The notes: generated from the sequence alone by a model not told the origin. 64,000 nt of DNA from Flagellimonas allohymeniacidonis (GCF_004296335.1 NZ_SGIU01000002.1:199882-263881); one strand, 5' to 3'. Shown: positions 34,072-42,909, numbered from the stretch's first letter. Numbers and translations are program-made.

Positions 34072-35214
34072 TTAAAATCTGTCGATTGCTTCCTCAATTT
34101 TTTCTTTCTTCACACAAAGCGAATATCGAATGTACCCCTCACCATTAGCACCAAAAATGGTGCCCGGCGCTATAAAAACATGTTTTTGATGCAGCACATC
34201 ATCAATAAAATCTTCTGAAGATTTTACGCCATTGGGCAGCTTTGACCAAACGAACATGCCCACTGCATTAGGGTCATAAGAGCATCCCATTTTTTCTGCC
34301 AACTGAAACAGTAATTGTCTGCGTTCTGTGTAGATCTTGTCCAGGGATTCAAACCATTCCGGACCACTGTTTAAGGCTGCCACTGCTCCTTTTTGGATAC
34401 CGTAGAACATGCCAGAGTCCATATTGCTTTTCACTTTCAACACTGCATTGATGTGCTCCTCATTTCCCAAAACCATACCCACACGCCAACCGGCCATATT
34501 GAAGGTTTTACTCAGGCTATTCAACTCAAGGGCATGGTCCTTCGCATTGGGAATGGATAACAAGCTTGTTGGATTTTTAGCGAGAACAAAGCTGTAGGGA
34601 TTATCGTTTACAAGAAGTATCTGATGTTCTTTCGCAAAATGCACCAACTTTTCGAGTTGCTCCTTATCCGCAGTTGCTCCCGTAGGCATATGTGGGTAAC
34701 TTACCCACATCAACTTCACTTTGGATAGGTCTTCCTGTGAAAGCAAATCCAAATCGGGAAACCATCCATTATCAGCCGATAGGTCATATGTCTTGGGCAC
34801 AGCTCCAACCAATTTAGTGACCGCCGCGTAGGTTGGGTATCCGGGATTGGGGATCAAGGCTTCGTCACCTGGATTCAAAAATGCCATGCTGATATGCATG
34901 ATTCCTTCCTTTGAACCCATTAAGGGCAAAATTTCAGTTAAAGGATTCGTTTTAACACCAAACTTCTTGTTGTAAAATTCAGAAATCGCAATTCGGAGTT
35001 CTGGAAGGCCTTGGTAGCTTTGATACTGATGGGCTCCATTATGGGCTATCGATGCCCTCAAGGTTTCCAAAACTTGGGGTGCGGGTGCCAAGTCGGGACT
35101 GCCAATTCCCATATTGATTATAGGTTTTCCGTTGGCAATCAACTCCCTTACTTCCCGCAATTTTTTTGAGAAATAATACTCCTGAACCGAATGTAATCGT
35201 TCTGCTACAATCAT
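34072..35214 (-). CDS. PLP aminotransferase, class I/II, of the aromatic operon
   Basis: Fold-type I aminotransferase of 380 residues with INMGIGSPDL near 34, the PLP Asn/Asp region VNDNPYS near 190 and the Schiff-base lysine in LNSLSKTFNMAGWRVG near 228. Sequence alone would allow aspartate, aromatic or LL-DAP transaminase. Its place between pheA and tyrA strongly suggests it converts phenylpyruvate and 4-hydroxyphenylpyruvate to Phe and Tyr. It overlaps the pheA stop by 4 bases. Confidence 0.88.
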   Translation of the reverse strand: MIVAERLHSVQEYYFSKKLREVRELIANGKPIINMGIGSPDLAPAPQVLETLRASIAHNGAHQYQSYQGLPELRIAISEFYNKKFGVKTNPLTEILPLMGSKEGIMHISMAFLNPGDEALIPNPGYPTYAAVTKLVGAVPKTYDLSADNGWFPDLDLLSQEDLSKVKLMWVSYPHMPTGATADKEQLEKLVHFAKEHQILLVNDNPYSFVLAKNPTSLLSIPNAKDHALELNSLSKTFNMAGWRVGMVLGNEEHINAVLKVKSNMDSGMFYGIQKGAVAALNSGPEWFESLDKIYTERRQLLFQLAEKMGCSYDPNAVGMFVWSKLPNGVKSSEDFIDDVLHQKHVFIAPGTIFGANGEGYIRYSLCVKKEKIEEAIDRF

Positions 35215-36041
35215 AACAACAATGCATTTGTGTATTCACCAAGCACCATAAAATCTTCTGACATGATTTCCAAAAGCGATTTGGCCTTTGTGAAATGGTC
35301 GTACTGATCAAAGGTCACGTCAACAAAAAAAGCATACTTCCAAGGTGTTTCAATTACAGGCAGAGATTGTATTTTAGTTAAATTCAAATTACAATCACTC
35401 ATCACATTTAAAACCGTTGCCAGGCTTCCTCTCTTATGATCTGTGATAAACCGTAGTGAGGCTTTGTTGATTTCCTCTTTCGGAATCACCTTGTTCTTCT
35501 TCTTTAAGATGATGAAGCGTGTGGCATTGTTTTTTATGGTTTGGATTTCTGAGGCAATGATTTCCAAATCATATAGTTCAGCAGCCACTTTAGGGGCTAT
35601 TGCACCAATATTGGTCAATTTTTCTGTTTGAATGCGTCTTGCTGTTTCAGCCGTGTCAACGTCTTCAACCAATTTAATATGGGGATATTGCTTTAAAAAC
35701 TCCTTGCACTGCAACAAGGCCATGGGATGCGAACGGACCTCTTCAACATCATCAATGGTTTGCCCTTTGAGTGTCATAAGATTATGGTGGATACTTAGGT
35801 AGTGTTCACCAATAATGTGGATTTTGTTGTGATACACCAAGTTGTAGTTTGGGATAATAGACCCTGCGATGGAGTTTTCAATGGCCATAACGCCCTTATC
35901 CGCCCTACCGGTCAATAAATGGTCTATCATTTTGTCGAAAGACAAGCATTCCACCAATTCCAAATCCTGACCAAAAAAGTCCTTGGCTACCTGATGGTGG
36001 TTGCTTCCCTTGATTCCCTGTATGGCCACTTTTAGTTTCAT
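35211..36041 (-). CDS. pheA: Prephenate dehydratase
   Basis: Converts prephenate to phenylpyruvate. The catalytic domain (1-180) has GVMAIENSIAGSI near 55 and the conserved NNATRFIIL near 170. A C-terminal ACT domain (about 190-270, HKRGSLATVLNVM) should bind Phe for feedback; its usual ESRP reads IQSLP, a local divergence. There is no chorismate mutase domain; that activity is in the last gene of the operon. It is the first structural gene after the attenuator. Confidence 0.95.
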   Translation of the reverse strand: MKLKVAIQGIKGSNHHQVAKDFFGQDLELVECLSFDKMIDHLLTGRADKGVMAIENSIAGSIIPNYNLVYHNKIHIIGEHYLSIHHNLMTLKGQTIDDVEEVRSHPMALLQCKEFLKQYPHIKLVEDVDTAETARRIQTEKLTNIGAIAPKVAAELYDLEIIASEIQTIKNNATRFIILKKKNKVIPKEEINKASLRFITDHKRGSLATVLNVMSDCNLNLTKIQSLPVIETPWKYAFFVDVTFDQYDHFTKAKSLLEIMSEDFMVLGEYTNALLL

Positions 36042-36045
36042 GCAA

Positions 36046-36074
36046 TAAAAAAGTCCCGATTTTATGTCGGGACT
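36046..36074 (-). terminator. Attenuator terminator upstream of pheA
   Basis: On the minus strand, an 8-bp stem AGTCCCGA / TCGGGACT with a 7-base loop is followed by six T residues. It ends about 4 bases before the pheA ATG, so termination here would silence the whole operon. There is no gene upstream that it could serve: the nearest upstream coding region is only the 23-codon leader peptide. Confidence 0.88.
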
Positions 36075-36114
36075 CTATTTACTTTTTATACTTAATGTAT
36101 ACTAAAACAGCCCC
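36069..36114 (-). promoter_or_regulatory. Candidate antiterminator of the Phe/Tyr leader
   Basis: GGGGCU in leader codons 20-22 (36109-36114) can pair with AGUCCC (36069-36074), the 5' arm of the terminator, over six pairs with one G-U. The two structures exclude each other. A ribosome stalled at leader codons 10-16 leaves GGGGCU free, favouring read-through; one that reaches the stop covers it and lets the terminator form. Confidence 0.65.
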
Positions 36115-36173
36115 ATACCTCTTCGGAAAAAGAAGTAAAAATAAAAACCGCTCCAGAAATACGTTTTGAACAT
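36102..36173 (-). CDS. Phe/Tyr-rich leader peptide of the aromatic operon
   Basis: A 23-codon frame with ATG at 36171-36173 and TAG at 36102-36104. It encodes 8 Phe, 3 Tyr and 1 Trp; residues 10-16 read FYFYFFF. This is far above chance even in AT-rich sequence and parallels the E. coli pheA leader peptide in content, size and place. The 3' end of the frame holds the antiterminator half, and the terminator lies 28 bases beyond the stop. It is the sensor for charged tRNA-Phe and tRNA-Tyr, an inference from this architecture. Confidence 0.85.
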   Translation of the reverse strand: MFKTYFWSGFYFYFFFRRGMGLF

Positions 36174-36218
36174 TATTCGATAATTATGCAGCTAATATTG
36201 GCCATTCCATTGAAAAAA

Positions 36219-36245
36219 CAAAGTTGTCTTTCGACTTTTTACCAA
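36219..36245 (-). promoter_or_regulatory. Candidate promoter of the Phe/Tyr operon
   Basis: CAACTTTG (36219-36226) differs from TAnnTTTG by one base, with TTG at 36243-36245, 16 bases upstream. It would give a leader transcript of about 170 bases. The 334-base gap 36042-36375 is thereby accounted for: this leader plus the divergent gldA promoter. Confidence 0.5.
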
Positions 36246-36326
36246 TCCTAAAGGATTTGTTCGTTTTCGTTGTGAATTTCTAATTCAATTTGCCATTATT
36301 TTATGGATTCCCAATTTCAATTGGCG

Positions 36327-36357
36327 TTGGTCAAAAGCAATCTTAGTCTTACTTTTG
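36327..36357 (+). promoter_or_regulatory. gldA promoter
   Basis: TTG at 36327-36329 and TACTTTTG at 36350-36357 are 20 bases apart, a good Bacteroidota -33/-7 pair. It lies 18 bases before the ATG at 36376 and supports that start. Confidence 0.7.
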
Positions 36358-36375
36358 AAGTATAGAATTCCATTT

Positions 36376-37269
36376 ATGTCCATTACGGTAAGCAATGTCG
36401 TCAAAACCTTCGGCAAACAAAAAGCCTTGAACCAAGTTTCTTTTTCAATCAAAAAGGGGGAAATCGTGGGCTTTTTAGGTCCAAATGGCGCCGGAAAATC
36501 GACTATGATGCGCATTTTGACTTCGTATTATAAAGCAGATTCTGGAGAAGCATCGGTCAACGGATTTGATGTGGTGACTGCATCGAGGGATGTGCAAGAA
36601 AGTATAGGTTACCTTCCAGAGCACAATCCGCTGTATCTTGAAATGTATGTGCGGGAATACCTCGCATTCAATACTACAGTGTACAAAGTGCCCAAGTCCC
36701 GAATTGATGAAGTAATCAAGCAGACGGGATTGGAACCTGAATCCCATAAAAAAATTGGGCAACTATCCAAAGGATACCGTCAACGTGTTGGCCTTGCCGC
36801 TGCCTTGTTGCACAATCCTGAAGTTTTGATTTTGGATGAGCCCACTACTGGTCTTGACCCCAACCAGCTTATTGAGATAAGAAAACTAATTCGGGAAATA
36901 GGCAAGGAAAAAACCATTTTACTTTCGACACATATTATGAAGGAAGTTGAGGCGGTTTGTGATCGGGTCATTATCATCAACAAGGGGGAATTGGTGGCAG
37001 ACAAAAAAATGGAGGAACTGCGAGAGGCAGAAGAGCAAATTATTGAGGTAGAGTTTGATTACCGTGTTGAGGAAGTGCTTTTAAAACAACTTCCCAATGT
37101 GTCTCAGGTAAAAAATGTGGGAGGATTTGTTTATGAAATTACTTTTAATACCTCTACGGATATGCGCCCTGCAGTATTCGATTTTGCCCATGACAACCAA
37201 TTAAAAACGCTCCAACTCAGCCGTAAGAACAAAAATCTTGAAAGCCTTTTCACAGAACTGACTTCCTAA
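36376..37269 (+). CDS. gldA: Gliding motility ABC transporter ATP-binding protein GldA
   Basis: ATPase subunit of the GldAFG ABC transporter. Walker A GPNGAGKST lies near residue 36, the Q-loop region near 80, the signature LSKGYRQRVGLA near 131 and Walker B VLILDEPTTGLDP near 152, with an extra C-terminal domain to 297. The ATG at 36376 (MSITVSNVV) is chosen because the in-frame TTG at 36355 lies inside the promoter. gldF and gldG are not in the window, as is usual in the family. The general ABC-2 type ATPase reading is the alternative. Confidence 0.88.
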   Translation: MSITVSNVVKTFGKQKALNQVSFSIKKGEIVGFLGPNGAGKSTMMRILTSYYKADSGEASVNGFDVVTASRDVQESIGYLPEHNPLYLEMYVREYLAFNTTVYKVPKSRIDEVIKQTGLEPESHKKIGQLSKGYRQRVGLAAALLHNPEVLILDEPTTGLDPNQLIEIRKLIREIGKEKTILLSTHIMKEVEAVCDRVIIINKGELVADKKMEELREAEEQIIEVEFDYRVEEVLLKQLPNVSQVKNVGGFVYEITFNTSTDMRPAVFDFAHDNQLKTLQLSRKNKNLESLFTELTS

Positions 37270-37373
37270 ATGCCAAAATTTGGAAAAGGTTGTAAAAAGA
37301 TGGGTAAAATCAGTTTTTAGAGTTTTCTAAAGCGGTAGTTTTGCTCCAAACATTGCCAATTTAATCTCTCTTG

Positions 37374-38825
37374 ATGAAAAAAGACGCCGCAAAGCTTGAA
37401 CTTTCTGAGGAAGCCATGAGAACCTACGGGTATCAAATTGTTGACGCCATCGTAGATCATCATCATACCCAGAAGGACAAACTGCCGGTAGCCTTGGGAT
37501 CTCGTGAAGAGATGGATTCCATTTTCTTGGAAGAAGCCCCTGAAAGCCCCATGGATGCCAGTGAGGTACTCCAATTTGTACTGGATAAGGTAATGACCAA
37601 CAGCACCCTGGTTTCCCATCCGAAAATGTATTCGTTTGTACCAGGCCCCAGTAATTATGTAAGTGTCATGGCCGATGCACTTGCCACTGGTTTCAACGTG
37701 TTTTCTGGAGGTTGGGTAACCTCGCCCTCAGCTTCTGAACTTGAGATCATCACCGTGCAATGGTTGTTGAAGATTTTTGGTTTTCCCCAGAAGAAAGGTG
37801 GAGGAATTTTTACCAGTGGGGGCTCCATGGCCAATCTAACTGCACTAGCCACCGCCAGACGAGTTAAGTGTGGGCAGAATTTTTCGAAAGCCATCATTTA
37901 CCTATCCGATCAAGCGCACTCTTCCAATATCAAAGCAATTCGTGTGCTGGGGTTCAAGAAAGATCAAATTCGTATTATTCCGACAGATTTGGAGTTCAAG
38001 TTTTCCATAAACAAGCTCAAAAGCTGCATTTCCAAGGACCGTTTGGAAGGACTGCAACCCTTTTGTGTCATCGCTAGCTCGGGTACAACCAACACGGGAA
38101 CGGTAGATCCCTTAAAGGAACTGGGCAAAGTTTGTAAGCAAGAGGACATATGGTTTCATATTGATGGAGCATATGGAGCTGCTGCCATTTTATCACCTAA
38201 AGGAAAGCAATTGCTTAAAGGAATCAACAAAGCCGATTCTTTGACCATTGATCCCCACAAGTGGATGTTCCAACCCTATGAAATGGGTTGCCTTTTAGTT
38301 AGAAACCACAAACATCTTAGCCATACGTTTACCGAAAAACCAGAATATTTAAGAGATATTGAGGGAAATACCTCGGAAATCAACTTTTACGACCATGGAA
38401 TTCAGTTGACCCGAAGGTTTAGGGCCTTGAAGTTTTACATGTCCATCAAGACCTTCGGTCTTAGTGCTTTTAGAGAAGCCATTGGTTATGGAATAGACTT
38501 AGCAGAAAAAGTTGAAGCCATCCTGCGAAGGAGTAAGAGTTGGGAAGTTGTTTTTCCCGCAACCATGGCCATTATCAATTTTCGGTTTAATCCGATTGGG
38601 AAATCTCTGAGTGAGGAAGAGCTCGATGAAATAAACCAGTACGTTTCGGCCAAGGTGGTTGCCTCTCGAGAGGCTTTGCTGGTCACCACCATTTTGCAAG
38701 GCCAAGTTGTGTTAAGAATGTGTTTGATCAATCCGAGGACCCGATTGGAAGATGTAAAAGACACCTTGAATCTCTGTAGAAAATTTGCCAACGAGTTCTT
38801 GGAGAAGAAAAAAGTGGTCAGTTGA
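37374..38825 (+). CDS. Group II PLP-dependent decarboxylase family protein
   Basis: Fold-type I PLP enzyme of 483 residues. Motifs include FTSGGSMANLTAL near 147, the PLP-stacking QAHSSNIKA near 181, the Asp of FHIDGAYGA near 264 and the Schiff-base lysine in IDPHKWMF near 296. Relatives decarboxylate aromatic amino acids, glutamate, or diaminobutyrate; the substrate here is not readable. The ATG at 37374 is preferred to a TTG just before it. Its 3' end overlaps the convergent receptor gene by 8 bases. Confidence 0.88.
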   Translation: MKKDAAKLELSEEAMRTYGYQIVDAIVDHHHTQKDKLPVALGSREEMDSIFLEEAPESPMDASEVLQFVLDKVMTNSTLVSHPKMYSFVPGPSNYVSVMADALATGFNVFSGGWVTSPSASELEIITVQWLLKIFGFPQKKGGGIFTSGGSMANLTALATARRVKCGQNFSKAIIYLSDQAHSSNIKAIRVLGFKKDQIRIIPTDLEFKFSINKLKSCISKDRLEGLQPFCVIASSGTTNTGTVDPLKELGKVCKQEDIWFHIDGAYGAAAILSPKGKQLLKGINKADSLTIDPHKWMFQPYEMGCLLVRNHKHLSHTFTEKPEYLRDIEGNTSEINFYDHGIQLTRRFRALKFYMSIKTFGLSAFREAIGYGIDLAEKVEAILRRSKSWEVVFPATMAIINFRFNPIGKSLSEEELDEINQYVSAKVVASREALLVTTILQGQVVLRMCLINPRTRLEDVKDTLNLCRKFANEFLEKKKVVS

Positions 38826-41154
38826 TGCGCTCGATGTTTTCATCCACATTTTTGTTCTGAAACCTTTGTTCCTTTTTTGTGCCAAAGGAGTATTTCACCG
38901 AAAGGGCAATTTCATGGCCGTCGGCAATAAAGACCCCATCGGATTCTACTTGATCAATAGTATAGGCTTCTTCAAAATTCAATTGCCTAAAAATATCATT
39001 GAACCGAAGTGAGCAAAGCAGCTTTTTTCCAAAATTTTTGTTGATGCTTGCTTCTGCAAACAGTATTGAATTTCTTTGAAAAATCCCCTCTCTTCTTTTC
39101 GTAAGCCCCCAACCGCCCAAGGCAATTGTGGTGTCCTTGGCCACTTTAAACTGATGATTGGTATAAAAATAACCATAAGGCCTTGCCTCACCCAGTACAG
39201 ACCCTTCATCCTCAATCTGATTGTAATACACACTTAAGGTAGTATTTGAGGTCCAAATGCCTTTTGACATTGGAAGATTTGCGGTTGCGTAGAAACCCGA
39301 GGCATTGTCCAAATTGACTTGGGATAAAATAGCATTTTGTGTTTCCGCATCAAAGCCAATGGTAAAATTCATGGGGAATTGGGTTTTGTAGTAGCCCACG
39401 GTCAACGATTTGGATTGCCACTGAAGATTTGCGGACAATTCATCAGTGATCTCTGGCAATAAATTGATATTCCCGGCACCCTCCAATACCGGATTAATAA
39501 ATGTGGTAATTGTTGTTGTTCGCGAGAAATTGGGTCGGGTAATGCTTCTGGCATAATTGAGTGATACAGTTTTCGTACTATCGATAGTCACATTCAAGGA
39601 AGCTCTAGGAAACAATCGCGTATTCTCCCGTTCGATCAAAGGCACAGATTCATCGGTCAGTTCACTGCCCACTCGATTGTATTCCGTTCGAAGTCCTCCC
39701 GAAAAATCCATTTTGGGGGACAGTTTGCCGGAAAAGGAAACATATCCTGCGTATAGGCTTTCCTGATACCCAAAATCAAAAATGGTGGTTTGAGGGGGCT
39801 GTAGAATTTGGATATCAGAAAAAGCATTGGCACGGGCCTCGTTCCAGTTTCCTCCGAATTCCAACAAGGAGTTTTTAGAAATCCCATGTTCAAAATCAAT
39901 TCTCATGGCCAAGGAGTTCAATTCAAAATCCTGGTTACGGAGCTGTTCCAATTCAAATCCTGAATTGTTACGATTGTTGCGAATATCCGTTGCAAAGTCT
40001 CTGTTAAAGGTTGAGTATTGAAGGCCAAAAAAAAAGGTAAAATCCTTTTCTATGGATTTATTAAAATTCAAGTTACCACTGAAATAACTATTTGTATTCT
40101 CGTTTCCGGTATCCGTTAAAATGGCGTCCGAGCTATCCCTTATTTGAAGTAAGGTTTCGGTTTCAATGGGAAAATCATCGGTTTGAATCCTCAACACGGA
40201 ATTAAATGAGAGATAGTCACTCCCCTGGTCTGAAATGGGAAGATAAAATCCCAAGCCTGAATTGAGTTGGGTTCTGTTATTCCTAGGAATAAGGACTTCG
40301 TAATCCGAAAAAATGTCTGCAGTGGGTATGTTAAATTGAAAAGCATTGCTTTCCCAAGTTGCCAAATGGTTCAAAGCCAAATTTGCATTGATCTCAAACC
40401 CCGTTTGGACCCAACTGGCATTGGTATTTAAATAGTTGTTGAAATTCCGTTTCCAAGAAGCGGTTTCCTGCAAAGTGCCTGTCAGTCCCCTACTCATGTT
40501 ACGTTTTGTTGTGATCAAAAGTACCGCTCTTCCGCTGGCTTCGTATTTGGCAGAAGGATTTTGAATGAGTTCAATTGTTTCTATGGCATCCACCGAAAGT
40601 CCTATTAGTGCTTCAAAATCTACTCTTTGGTTGTTCATGTAAATCAGAGGGTTTCCCTTTCCCAGAAGACTTAGGGATTCCCTATCAGCGGCAATCTGTA
40701 TCCCTGGAAGTTTGGACAAGACTTCCAATGGGTCTGGAATGCTCGAAAACACCGGATGTTGTACATTGATTTTAATATTGCCATTGGTATTCGATACGGG
40801 GTTTTGAGTAGCAACGACCTCTACTTCCTCCAAGGCAGTTGCACTCTCTTCAAGCGCAATGTCCAGCTCCAATTCGGAATCTAAAAAAATTGAAATGACC
40901 TTTGTTTTAAACCCCAAAGCAGAAATTTGAAGGGAATAATCTTCATTGGACTCAGCCTCAATAACAAATGTCCCATTACTAACCGTGGTATAGGCCAATA
41001 GGTTTTGTTCATCAGCATCATACAACAACACATCAGCAATGGAAATGGGGTTACCATTAGGGTCAGTCACGTTTCCATGGACCTTTACACGATATTGTCC
41101 AAAAAGAACCAATGGCGCAAAAACCAAAACGAAGAAAAATGCATGGTGTTTCAA
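38818..41154 (-). CDS. Outer membrane beta-barrel protein, TonB-receptor-like
   Basis: A signal peptide (1-19, ending LFGQ) is followed by a carboxypeptidase-regulatory-like domain (about 22-105, VHGNVTDPNGNPISIADVLLYD), a plug-like domain (about 115-215, LSKLPGIQIAADRESLSLLGKGNPLIYMN split by spacers) and a large barrel to 778. The organisation is that of the outer-membrane-barrel family 3 proteins, relatives of TonB-dependent receptors. There is no SusD partner. The start is TTG at 41154. The membrane LuxR gene upstream, 63 bases away, is the likely partner regulator. Confidence 0.9.
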   Translation of the reverse strand: MKHHAFFFVLVFAPLVLFGQYRVKVHGNVTDPNGNPISIADVLLYDADEQNLLAYTTVSNGTFVIEAESNEDYSLQISALGFKTKVISIFLDSELELDIALEESATALEEVEVVATQNPVSNTNGNIKINVQHPVFSSIPDPLEVLSKLPGIQIAADRESLSLLGKGNPLIYMNNQRVDFEALIGLSVDAIETIELIQNPSAKYEASGRAVLLITTKRNMSRGLTGTLQETASWKRNFNNYLNTNASWVQTGFEINANLALNHLATWESNAFQFNIPTADIFSDYEVLIPRNNRTQLNSGLGFYLPISDQGSDYLSFNSVLRIQTDDFPIETETLLQIRDSSDAILTDTGNENTNSYFSGNLNFNKSIEKDFTFFFGLQYSTFNRDFATDIRNNRNNSGFELEQLRNQDFELNSLAMRIDFEHGISKNSLLEFGGNWNEARANAFSDIQILQPPQTTIFDFGYQESLYAGYVSFSGKLSPKMDFSGGLRTEYNRVGSELTDESVPLIERENTRLFPRASLNVTIDSTKTVSLNYARSITRPNFSRTTTITTFINPVLEGAGNINLLPEITDELSANLQWQSKSLTVGYYKTQFPMNFTIGFDAETQNAILSQVNLDNASGFYATANLPMSKGIWTSNTTLSVYYNQIEDEGSVLGEARPYGYFYTNHQFKVAKDTTIALGGWGLTKRREGIFQRNSILFAEASINKNFGKKLLCSLRFNDIFRQLNFEEAYTIDQVESDGVFIADGHEIALSVKYSFGTKKEQRFQNKNVDENIERIN

Positions 41155-41217
41155 AACTTACTTTTGATTACAAAGAAATTTTGAAGTAATCCAGAAAGGA
41201 AGAAAAAAGGGTAGGAT

Positions 41218-42207
41218 TTAAGTACTAGTACCTGTGCTTTTTTGCAAAAGCTCTCCTCTACTTGAAACATTTAGCTTCGCATAAAGGTTGGTTATATGGG
41301 TTTTTACCGTACTGATGCTGATAAAAAGCTCATTGGCGATTTGTTTGTTGGTCTTGCCTTCCAGAATTAAATTTTTGATGGTTGCTTCCTGTCGACTTAA
41401 GGCAACTGGTGCAACTACACGTTTCTTCAACCCGAATCTAAAGGCAAGTGCCACTACTCCAATCAGCACAAAAAGTAATCCGGCGTTGAGCCCCAACGAC
41501 CATTTGAGTCTTTCTTCCGTTTTTAGCTTGGTCAAGTAGGCCAATTTTCGGTCCAAAAAGGCATATTCTCCAGGATCAAGGTCACTTTTCTCAAGTTCGG
41601 TCAATAGGTTAAGATAAAACTGGGGGTGTTCCCCAATATCCTTTTCCAACAAATTCTTTTGATCCAACTGCTTTACCCCAATGAGCTTGACCATCAAAAT
41701 TTGAAGAGAGTCTTTTACAAACCCCTTTCTAGGTTGGCTACTTTCCTCTTCGGTGAGGTATTGTTCCATAAGTTTGGCCTCGAAAGCCTTTAATCTCTTC
41801 CATTCCTTATCGCCCACATTGGAATTGGAATATGGGGCAAAGATTTCTTCGCCTTTGGGAAAGGTCACCCTATCTTCATTGGAAGAAATAAACCTGACAT
41901 CTTTAGTGATGGTGTCATTGATAATTTGCTGTATACGTTCTACGTGAAGCCTGTAAATCTTATTCCTTCCAGATAGGTATTTGCGGTCGAATTTGAAAAA
42001 CCCATCTTTGCGGATATCAGCAATGGCGATGGATTTTACTTTGGTCTTATTTTCCAAACCCTCCATAGCAACTTGGCTGAGATACACCTTATTCCCCCAT
42101 TGCTCTGGATTTTCGAGATTAACAAAGCCGGAAATCGCATTTTGCCCCCTAAGTACTGGACTCATCAAAAAAATTAAAAGGGTAACTATGGAAAGGAATG
42201 TTTTCAC
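41218..42207 (-). CDS. Membrane-anchored LuxR-type transcriptional regulator
   Basis: A signal sequence (1-21, ending VLRGQ) is followed by a periplasmic region (about 22-240) with a beta-like FVNLENPEQWGNKVYLSQV start and a helical second half, one membrane helix (about 241-261, LLFVLIGVVALAF) and a cytoplasmic LuxR HTH (about 270-325, SRQEATIKNLILEGKTNKQIA). It should sense a periplasmic signal and bind DNA directly from the membrane. It starts with GTG at 42207 and stands just upstream of the outer membrane barrel gene. The ligand is unknown. Confidence 0.85.
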   Translation of the reverse strand: MKTFLSIVTLLIFLMSPVLRGQNAISGFVNLENPEQWGNKVYLSQVAMEGLENKTKVKSIAIADIRKDGFFKFDRKYLSGRNKIYRLHVERIQQIINDTITKDVRFISSNEDRVTFPKGEEIFAPYSNSNVGDKEWKRLKAFEAKLMEQYLTEEESSQPRKGFVKDSLQILMVKLIGVKQLDQKNLLEKDIGEHPQFYLNLLTELEKSDLDPGEYAFLDRKLAYLTKLKTEERLKWSLGLNAGLLFVLIGVVALAFRFGLKKRVVAPVALSRQEATIKNLILEGKTNKQIANELFISISTVKTHITNLYAKLNVSSRGELLQKSTGTST

Positions 42208-42262
42208 CGAGTTCTTTATGTATACCGAAATTTACACAATATGAATGAAAATTGAATCCTAA

Positions 42263-42871
42263 CTAAGACTTTGATTCAAATTCAAGGCAATCCAACCGAA
42301 TTTCTTCTTCCTTCAGCGGTTGCACCAAAAGATTACAATAATGCCCATTGGCACTCTTCGAATAGAACTTGCAGGCAAAACAAGTACGCTGTACGGAAAG
42401 TATGCCCTTTTGGTTGAATTGATAAATTACTTTGGAGAGCAATCGAAAAAGCTCAGTTTGTTCAGCTCCTTCCAGCTGATTGATTTGCTCGTAAATGGGT
42501 TGGGCAAAATCTTCCGTGCGAGCCACCACCTCATTCCCTTTGTCCGATAAAAGAATGGTATAAGAACGACTATCGGCAGAAGAATGGTCTTTTATAATGA
42601 GTTCTTTTTTACCAAGAACACGAACCGCATCACTTATAGTGGGTTTGGTCACATTGAATTCTTGGGCAAGATGGCTCACATTGGCCAATTCTCGATGATG
42701 GTGTGCAACAAAAACCAAGATTTGAATTTGAATGGGACTTAATCCGAACGCCTTGGCTTTCTCCCAAAGAAGTACCTTAAACGCCTGGGATACACGCTCC
42801 AAACCTGCACCGATTTTACCGGCAAGGTCCGTTTCTTGTAGTTTTGGGTCAAATACTTTTTTTTTCATCAT
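42263..42871 (-). CDS. MarR-family regulator with C-terminal cysteine cluster
   Basis: A winged HTH of the MarR type at about 20-135 (LSPIQIQILVFVAHHHRELANVSHLAQEFNVTKPTISDAV spans the DNA-binding helices) is followed by a C-terminal extension with C-x2-C-x11-C-x15-C (TCFACKF ... HYCNL ... LDCLEF), which looks like a zinc or Fe-S site. ATG at 42871 (or 42868) is chosen; a TTG at 42901 falls beyond a hairpin. It is the last gene of a four-gene module whose operators resemble MarR sites, so it is probably an autoregulated redox or metal sensor. Confidence 0.85.
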   Translation of the reverse strand: MMKKKVFDPKLQETDLAGKIGAGLERVSQAFKVLLWEKAKAFGLSPIQIQILVFVAHHHRELANVSHLAQEFNVTKPTISDAVRVLGKKELIIKDHSSADSRSYTILLSDKGNEVVARTEDFAQPIYEQINQLEGAEQTELFRLLSKVIYQFNQKGILSVQRTCFACKFYSKSANGHYCNLLVQPLKEEEIRLDCLEFESKS

Positions 42872-42877
42872 AACAAG

Positions 42878-42899
42878 GCCTGCCAGTTTCCTGACAGGC
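42878..42899 (-). promoter_or_regulatory. RNA hairpin with GAAA tetraloop before marR
   Basis: On the minus strand, 9-bp stem GCCUGUCAG / CUGGCAGGC (one G-U) with a GAAA loop, ending 6 bases before the ATG at 42871. There is no T-run, so it is not a terminator. It may lower translation or stabilise the mRNA end. Confidence 0.55.
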
Positions 42900-42909
42900 A
42901 AAGTTAGCT

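Noticed and set aside
42241..42262. A further MarR operator before the LuxR gene
   Set aside because: Only one TTAGGA half-site with a poor second half; too weak to claim.
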